The notes below the pieces were generated by a model that saw nothing but the letters and a program-made list of their open reading frames with translations, did not search any database and was not told the origin of the DNA. Positions 59,136-64,000 of a stretch of DNA of 64,000 nt are shown here, piece by piece. The position numbers and the translations under genes are program-made. The DNA comes from Anthracocystis setariae (Eukaryota > Basidiomycota > Ustilaginomycetes > Ustilaginales > Ustilaginaceae), in contig CAKMXJ010000037.1 of assembly GCA_928724745.1 (NCBI GenBank), positions 868,001-932,000 on the forward strand, given 5' to 3'. How positions within the stretch are numbered: the first letter of the stretch is position 1; every line of letters starts with the position of its first letter.

Positions 59136-61094
59136 TTAGTGAGCCAATAAAGCGAATGGATCCGGTCTAGGTTCCGTACCCGGACTCGGACTCAGTGGAA
59201 TAGCTCTACCGTCACCTAGATCCAGCAGAAGCACCGAGCAGAATTGTTCGTGCAAGTCATCTCCCACCGTTGCTGCGGCAGAGTCGTCCTTGATCCGTCG
59301 TGGACTGATGGCCTTGTGCACGCCAGCTGGGAAAGTGGTTGCGGCATCGTTTGGCGTTTCAGGCGCAAAGTGGCAGCTGAGAGGACTTGCCGTTCCCTCG
59401 CTCAACTCTCCAGCTACCAGTCTTGGAGTGGGTGCGATGTCTACCGATTCGTTTCGGTCATGCTGTACATCTTGCGATGGGTAACTGTCCGAACGTGGCG
59501 TTGGCGCCGTGGGCGACGCCGGGATTTCGTCCAGAACCGGTAGCGCAGAGGCATCAAAGTACGTAGTAGCCCTTCGCCTGGCATCGGCAGGGAATGTGGG
59601 TGCAGTGGGCGAGTACTCGTCATCCTGGGTCGAGTCCGATGTGAACGTAGCACGTGGAGAGGTGGAGGCCGGGAACAAAGGTGCATCCGGTCGGAAGGGG
59701 GATGCGACGTTCCATTGCGGTTGGGCCCACTGCACTTGTTGAGCCGATGAAATGCTTTCCCGATGTCCGTTGGTGGTGGTGATCGACAGACCTGCAGAGG
59801 TTGGAGGTGTCATATGTGGGTCCAGTGCGCCACTTTCGATCCTCTGCATCGTCGCACTCTCGGGCGCTTGCCTGTGTCCGAAAGGATCAGCAATGATCAT
59901 GGCTGGTGCCGGAGAAAGATCCGGTAACCTCGTCGGTCTAGCACCCCAGTCAGGCAGATTCCATACGAACGGTTCTGAGTCAGTGGCTGCCTCAGCCCTA
60001 GGTCGAGCACCACTCGCGTTGGCACCCTTTTTGGCCTCAACATCGGTGGTGTACAATGCGATCTCCTCGGTCAGGGACAGAGATACGACACTCTCGGCAT
60101 CGTCATCACTGACGCCTCTTGCGCGACGCAAATGGTTGAGTCGTTGCTGCAACTGTTTGTGTTGCAATCGAGATTCTTCCACATCCAACCCTACCGCAGG
60201 GCCAGAGATGCTCTTCCTGCCGACGACCGCCACACTGTGCAATGGAGCCGAACCTACAACCGCAAGACTACCCTTCCTACCATCGCGCCCCCACTGATGC
60301 GAGCCATACAACCATGTATCCCTAATCGCCATCGCCGCCGTCACCGCACTCGGTCTTCGAGTCTTATCTGCATCATGTGGCGCTGCCAAACTTGCTCGCT
60401 CATCCATCGCGATCTCAGCCGAATCGCGCTCACCTCGACAAACGATGCTCAAACTCCTTCTCGGACAGCTGCTACCACTCGAATCGTCTGGGCGCCTCGA
60501 TGCCAGATTCGCCCAACTGCCACTTGGAGGCGGCGGTGCACCTGCGGAGGAGTGCGAGTCGAAGACTCTGGCGAGACCCAAGCTTTTTCTCCTTCTTGTT
60601 GGGGCGGTTGGAGTGACGGCTGCTGTGGGTGTTGGGGTGGTTTGGTTGCATTGTGACGATCTGCGACCTTTCCATGCGCGTAGGATTGCACTTGGACGTC
60701 TGGCGACGCTGGCTGTGATGCTGTTTCGAACGCCGCGCGGGATGCTACTGGCAGCAACTGGACTGGTAGCTAGGTCCTCGTACGAACTTCCGTAGCTGTC
60801 CTGACTGGCACGAGGCACCTCTTTGACGCCAACGCCATGGAGGAGGGTGGAGATGATGGTGGCTGCCGAAGGACGACGCGAGGTGGGCAGGGAGCCAGGT
60901 GATTGGTAGGCGGAATCGGTATCATCGTTGGTGATGGAGGTACGTGCAAACGGATTGGTCCAACAAGTGCTGGCTGACGAAGCGAGGGTTTCAGTTGGCT
61001 CGACTTGGTCGGATTCGGCAATGTCTTGCGTAACCGATTTGCGCCGGCGAGACGGTGAGAACAGAGAGATCGACGTTCTCTGTGCGAACACCAT
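59136..61094 (-). CDS. Ser/Pro-rich protein with many RRxS phosphorylation motifs
   Basis: 652 aa, single exon, ATG at 61094. No known domain is recognised and it is mostly predicted to be disordered. Its striking feature is repeated basophilic kinase sites: RRRKSV (about 17), RRPSA (about 74, 134 and 248), RRRKSLG (about 168), RRSLS (about 213), RKGSL and RKSIS. The C-terminal half is Pro/Thr/Asp-rich. A short helical patch (LQHKQLQQRLNHLRRARG, about 310) and the C-terminal FCSVLLLDLGDGRAIPLSP look conserved-like. The RRxS pattern is the PKA consensus; cAMP-PKA signalling controls morphogenesis in smuts, so a regulatory target is a reasonable inference, not shown. It may be lineage-specific. 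Confidence 0.7.
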   Translation of the reverse strand: MVFAQRTSISLFSPSRRRKSVTQDIAESDQVEPTETLASSASTCWTNPFARTSITNDDTDSAYQSPGSLPTSRRPSAATIISTLLHGVGVKEVPRASQDSYGSSYEDLATSPVAASSIPRGVRNSITASVARRPSAILRAWKGRRSSQCNQTTPTPTAAVTPTAPTRRRKSLGLARVFDSHSSAGAPPPPSGSWANLASRRPDDSSGSSCPRRSLSIVCRGERDSAEIAMDERASLAAPHDADKTRRPSAVTAAMAIRDTWLYGSHQWGRDGRKGSLAVVGSAPLHSVAVVGRKSISGPAVGLDVEESRLQHKQLQQRLNHLRRARGVSDDDAESVVSLSLTEEIALYTTDVEAKKGANASGARPRAEAATDSEPFVWNLPDWGARPTRLPDLSPAPAMIIADPFGHRQAPESATMQRIESGALDPHMTPPTSAGLSITTTNGHRESISSAQQVQWAQPQWNVASPFRPDAPLFPASTSPRATFTSDSTQDDEYSPTAPTFPADARRRATTYFDASALPVLDEIPASPTAPTPRSDSYPSQDVQHDRNESVDIAPTPRLVAGELSEGTASPLSCHFAPETPNDAATTFPAGVHKAISPRRIKDDSAAATVGDDLHEQFCSVLLLDLGDGRAIPLSPSPGTEPRPDPFALLAH

Positions 61095-63516
61095 TTTAAA
61101 ATGCTGCTGAAGCGATGCTAGAAGCGATGGAAGACGAAAGAGTTGATCGAGACAAGCTGATGCTTGGCTTGAGAAGCGCTAGGTTGCCATAAGTGGTCCG
61201 TCGGTCGTAGTGGTGGTAGGATGGACAGGTGCCAAGTGTGGCAGTGGCTTGCGTTGAAGGAAAGTGTGAAGGGGATGAGGAATGTAGCCAGGGATGGTGG
61301 TGGTTGTAGGATACGGTAAAGAGGAGATGGCGTATACATCAACGGTCTAAAGGACCGAGGGGAGGGAGGGAAGGCATGGGGATTGGGGGCTAAGGGACGA
61401 GATAGAAGCGCCTGAGTGGTGCCGAGACAGGGCGATCCGTTCTTTTTCTCTCGGCAGCGGGGCAACGATAAGCCAGCTGATCGTTTAAAGGGTGGAGCTC
61501 AGGAACCTTGATTCTGCTCGCCCTCGGCCTCCAAAGTGGAGAGGGAAGGAGGGAGAGAGAGGGAGAGAAAGAGAGAAAGAGAGAGAGAGAGAGAAAGAGA
61601 GAGCGTCATGATGCGGGGCTAGGTGATGCGTGTTATGCAGCGGTTAGCGGCTTGAGACATTGTTCGATGCTGCGGGCTTGACGCAAGTTTCATATTGTAT
61701 TGAACAAGAGATGGATCATTGGCCGTTGTTGAGGTGTGAGGCCAGGCGGGGATAGGCACAAGATGACGGACGGACAAACGTAAACTTGTTTGCTGTCGGA
61801 GAACGAAAGGGACAAGCTAGAGTGCAAATTAAATAATTTGTACAGAGTACTGTACTCCTTTTTTGGAGATTTAATTATTTGCACGGTCAGCAAAACGCGC
61901 GATTACGACTCACGTTGACCGATGTCTGCACCACAAAGAAAAGGTTTTATGGACCACGGATACAGTACAGTACTGTACAGTATTTGTCCGCTTTTGTTCC
62001 ATGGTTGGGTGGCTTTCTGCTTTCCTTTGCCCATTTTGCCACTCCGGTCAAGCCACACTTGTGTCGCTTGTGCATGTGGGTGGCGGTGGTGCTTGCATGT
62101 GGGGTCTTGACAGGATGAATCCGGACAATGCTGGTTAGAATGATGTACAGTCTAGAATCCATGGCAATGGGCAGTGAATCAGGAACAATGGCTGCCTCCG
62201 CTACAGATACAGTGCAGTGCAGTGCAATTTGTGACAAAAATTAAATCGTTCTTTAGTATATCTAGCCATATTTTGCTTGACAGGCATCATGTGAGAGCCG
62301 GATTGAGAGAAGAATGGTACAAGCTGGGGGGGGGGGATACCAACTGTCGACACGTCCAACTCTACTCTACAGTACACTTACAGTACTGCAGCATTTTGCA
62401 TCAATTACTGTAAGGCTTTTCGTTTCTCCAAAGCCTAAAAATGAATCAAATGAAATTTCAGCCAATTTGGGCTCGGCGGGAGTAACCAAGCAGAGGAAAA
62501 TTGGGTACTCCTTCCTCATTTGGCTCTCATCTGAAACTGTGCTCACCAACCAAGCTGACGAATACTGTACACTGTGTGTGGACTTGTACAACAAAGTGCT
62601 AACCACATGTTCAATTAGGCATGACCCCCATGTGCCACCATCATCGTGTATGTTTGTATACTCTACAGCGCTCCTTCAGATAGCTACCAAAGACCGCCTC
62701 ATCGAGGTTCCCGAGCTGTCCACGCGCCCTCGCTTAGCAACAACACTACCGCATTCAACCCCTCGCCTCGCCTCGCTTTCCGTTCCGTCCTGACGTTTTG
62801 ACAGCCCAACCACGAAACCGGATTCGTCCAAGCCATCAATCAAAACCCTCGCAACGCCCAAGCCAGACGCAACGGGCGCCAGCCACTTTCGGAGCTCAAC
62901 TGCGCCGTCTATCCAACTCAAACCCTGCAATCACACCATACCTACACACGCTCCCACCGCCTACCAGTCAGTCAGTCAGTTTGGATGAATCAGGAAATCG
63001 CAATTTTGGCATTTTCGCTATCTCCCTTGAAACTCGGTCAAGCACTTCGCCGATGCGTCATGACGATACCAAGCGCTGTAATACATCCATGTTGCGATTG
63101 AGATCGTCGACCAAAACAAATTGGAAAACTTTCTTGCCCATCTCGCACTTTCAGTTCCGCTCAGATGCTCGGAAAACTGGTATCTGCCCATCATCAAACG
63201 GGAGCAACAGAGAATGTCTTAGTGAACAAGTGGAAATCAACGCACCGAGGTGCAAGGAGGCAGGCGACTTACTCAGGAATGTTTCGAGTTGACCGATTAG
63301 CGTCGGACCTTTTGCCTACAATTCTCCGTCAAAACAATCAAGATGTGTGCAAGGCGATCGCAATCAGCTTGGTTCAGCGCCCCCTTGCGAGTTGTCAATT
63401 TGCGGCGGTGGCCGAGGTGTCATTCAACAACTTACTTGGCATTCGCAAGCATCACGTCCGATCTGACAATAATATTTACCGCATGCGTGGAAGAAGCAGG
63501 TCAACCCCGTCAGCCA
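61095..63516. other. Intergenic region right of the RRxS gene
   Basis: 2.4 kb without a supported gene. The promoter of the minus-strand gene lies at its left, with (GA)n near 61546-61602. Palindromic TACAGTAC/GTACTGTA motifs cluster near 61842-61856, 61969-61985 and 62365-62390, and CAGTGCAGTGCAGTGCA lies near 62211. A G9 run lies at about 62328. (CAGT)n near 62967-62980. Open frames 62314-62793 and 62798-63292 show no domain. Confidence 0.5.
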
Positions 63517-64000
63517 TCACCACCCACCATCCAAGACCTGTAAGACGAGAAATGGTCATGTTGCGGGTTTGCGTGCTTACCTCGCTAGCAGCAGCAGTCC
63601 AATTGACCTCGTAGTTGCGTTGGTAGATGTGGTTGAACAAGAACATGATCTCCTGTACAGTAAAGTGTAGGGTATTGCCAGGCCCAGTTTGGAATGTCAG
63701 CGTGGTGACATTCGAAATCATAGCCAAGCAGCAAATACTTACTCTGCTCGTCCATTGAGCCGACTTTCATTACCAACAGAAGGGTGCGAGACACATCAGC
63801 CGTCAGCATCCATGATCAAACTTTACCATTTGCCATCAATAAACGTGGGTAGCGAATTTACCTTGGGCTTCGTCTTGGTCTTCTTCGCCGTCTTGGGCGC
63901 AAGAGTGGTTGGCATTGCAGGTGTAGCAGCGGCAGAGTGGGTGGCATCAGTCTTCGGATCCTCGTCCGTAGACTCGACCCCTACCATCACCTCGTCGGGC
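63517..64000 (-). CDS. 3' part of a possible Myb-like protein gene (runs off the right edge)
   Basis: Minus strand, partial. Exons inferred from GT-AG sites: beyond 64000 to 63862 (ends PKTAKKTKTKPK, donor GTAAAT), 63763-63743, 63652 to about 63581, and about 63537 to a TGA near 63517. The joined frame reads KSAQWTSREIMFLF, NHIYQRNYEVNWTAAASEV. W ... W spacing and helix pattern resemble short Myb/SANT-like domains found in many fungal nuclear proteins. The exon upstream is Thr/Lys-rich and acidic. Several exons under 100 bp make the model uncertain, and a shorter or longer last exon is possible. Confidence 0.4.

Noticed and set aside
62314..63292. Two plus-strand frames of about 160 codons near the right edge
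   Set aside because: No domain or codon character; their amino acid make-up changes with the simple repeats they cross.
1..64000. CRISPR arrays, bacterial operons or phage genes
   Set aside because: None seen; all genes and introns are of fungal type.

Overview
The window looks like nuclear DNA of a basidiomycete, most probably a smut or smut-like fungus (Ustilaginomycotina). This is inferred from compact single-exon or few-intron genes, short GTAAG-type introns, a fungal housekeeping set (CIA1, Yta7/ATAD2-type AAA-bromodomain protein, LEA1/U2A', lipoyl synthase, LC8 dynein light chain, ALG1, prefoldin-4, IES6) and the retroelement types. The species cannot be named from the sequence alone.

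Region 1 (1-10538) is a nest of retroelements. A Ty3/gypsy chromovirus, of which all but most of the 5' LTR is present (1-7885), has landed in the reverse-transcriptase gene of an Ngaro/DIRS-like tyrosine-recombinase retroelement (7886-10538). That element's 3' end keeps the B1-A2-B2 split-repeat structure. The gypsy gag-pol carries two frameshifts. Its 3' third holds a long antisense gene with its own TATA box and a 5' intron, which encodes a six-cysteine protein.

Region 2 (10539-25628) is host DNA: CIA1, an AAA+-bromodomain ATPase, a BCH/CRAL-TRIO-RhoGAP protein with a poly-Gln tract, and an MFS transporter.

Region 3 (about 25629-37146) is a second nest. A PIF/Harbinger-like DNA transposon (DDE transposase plus a companion ORF) is interrupted near its left end by a complete Ty1/copia element (25721-33954, 5-bp target duplication GGAAG, LTRs that look identical). 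The copia element has an intact 1471-aa Gag-Pol, a half-tRNA-type primer site that contains the Gag start codon, an extra ORF for a six-cysteine protein between pol and the 3' LTR, and a dispersed family of about 20-30 bp palindromes in LTRs, coding sequence and spacer. One palindrome supplies the pol stop codon and another contains the first ATG of the extra ORF.

Region 4 (37147-64000) is host DNA: LEA1, a natural fusion of a Suc/Fer thioredoxin-like ferredoxin with lipoyl synthase, an unknown mitochondrial-type protein sharing a bidirectional promoter with LC8, a DUF1992 (DNAJC28-like) protein, an intron-containing tRNA-Ser(AGA), ALG1, prefoldin-4, a mucin-like membrane protein, a UPF0643-like protein, IES6, a bacterial-type PI-PLC, a Ser/Pro-rich protein with many RRxS sites, and the 3' part of a possible Myb-like gene running off the right edge.

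The strongest candidates for something undescribed are three. First, the palindrome family of the copia element together with its cysteine-rich accessory protein. Second, an analogous six-cysteine protein encoded antisense and spliced in the unrelated gypsy element. Third, the Suc/Fer-lipoyl synthase fusion with an internal presequence-like linker. Coordinates of splice sites and repeats were counted by hand and may be off by a base.
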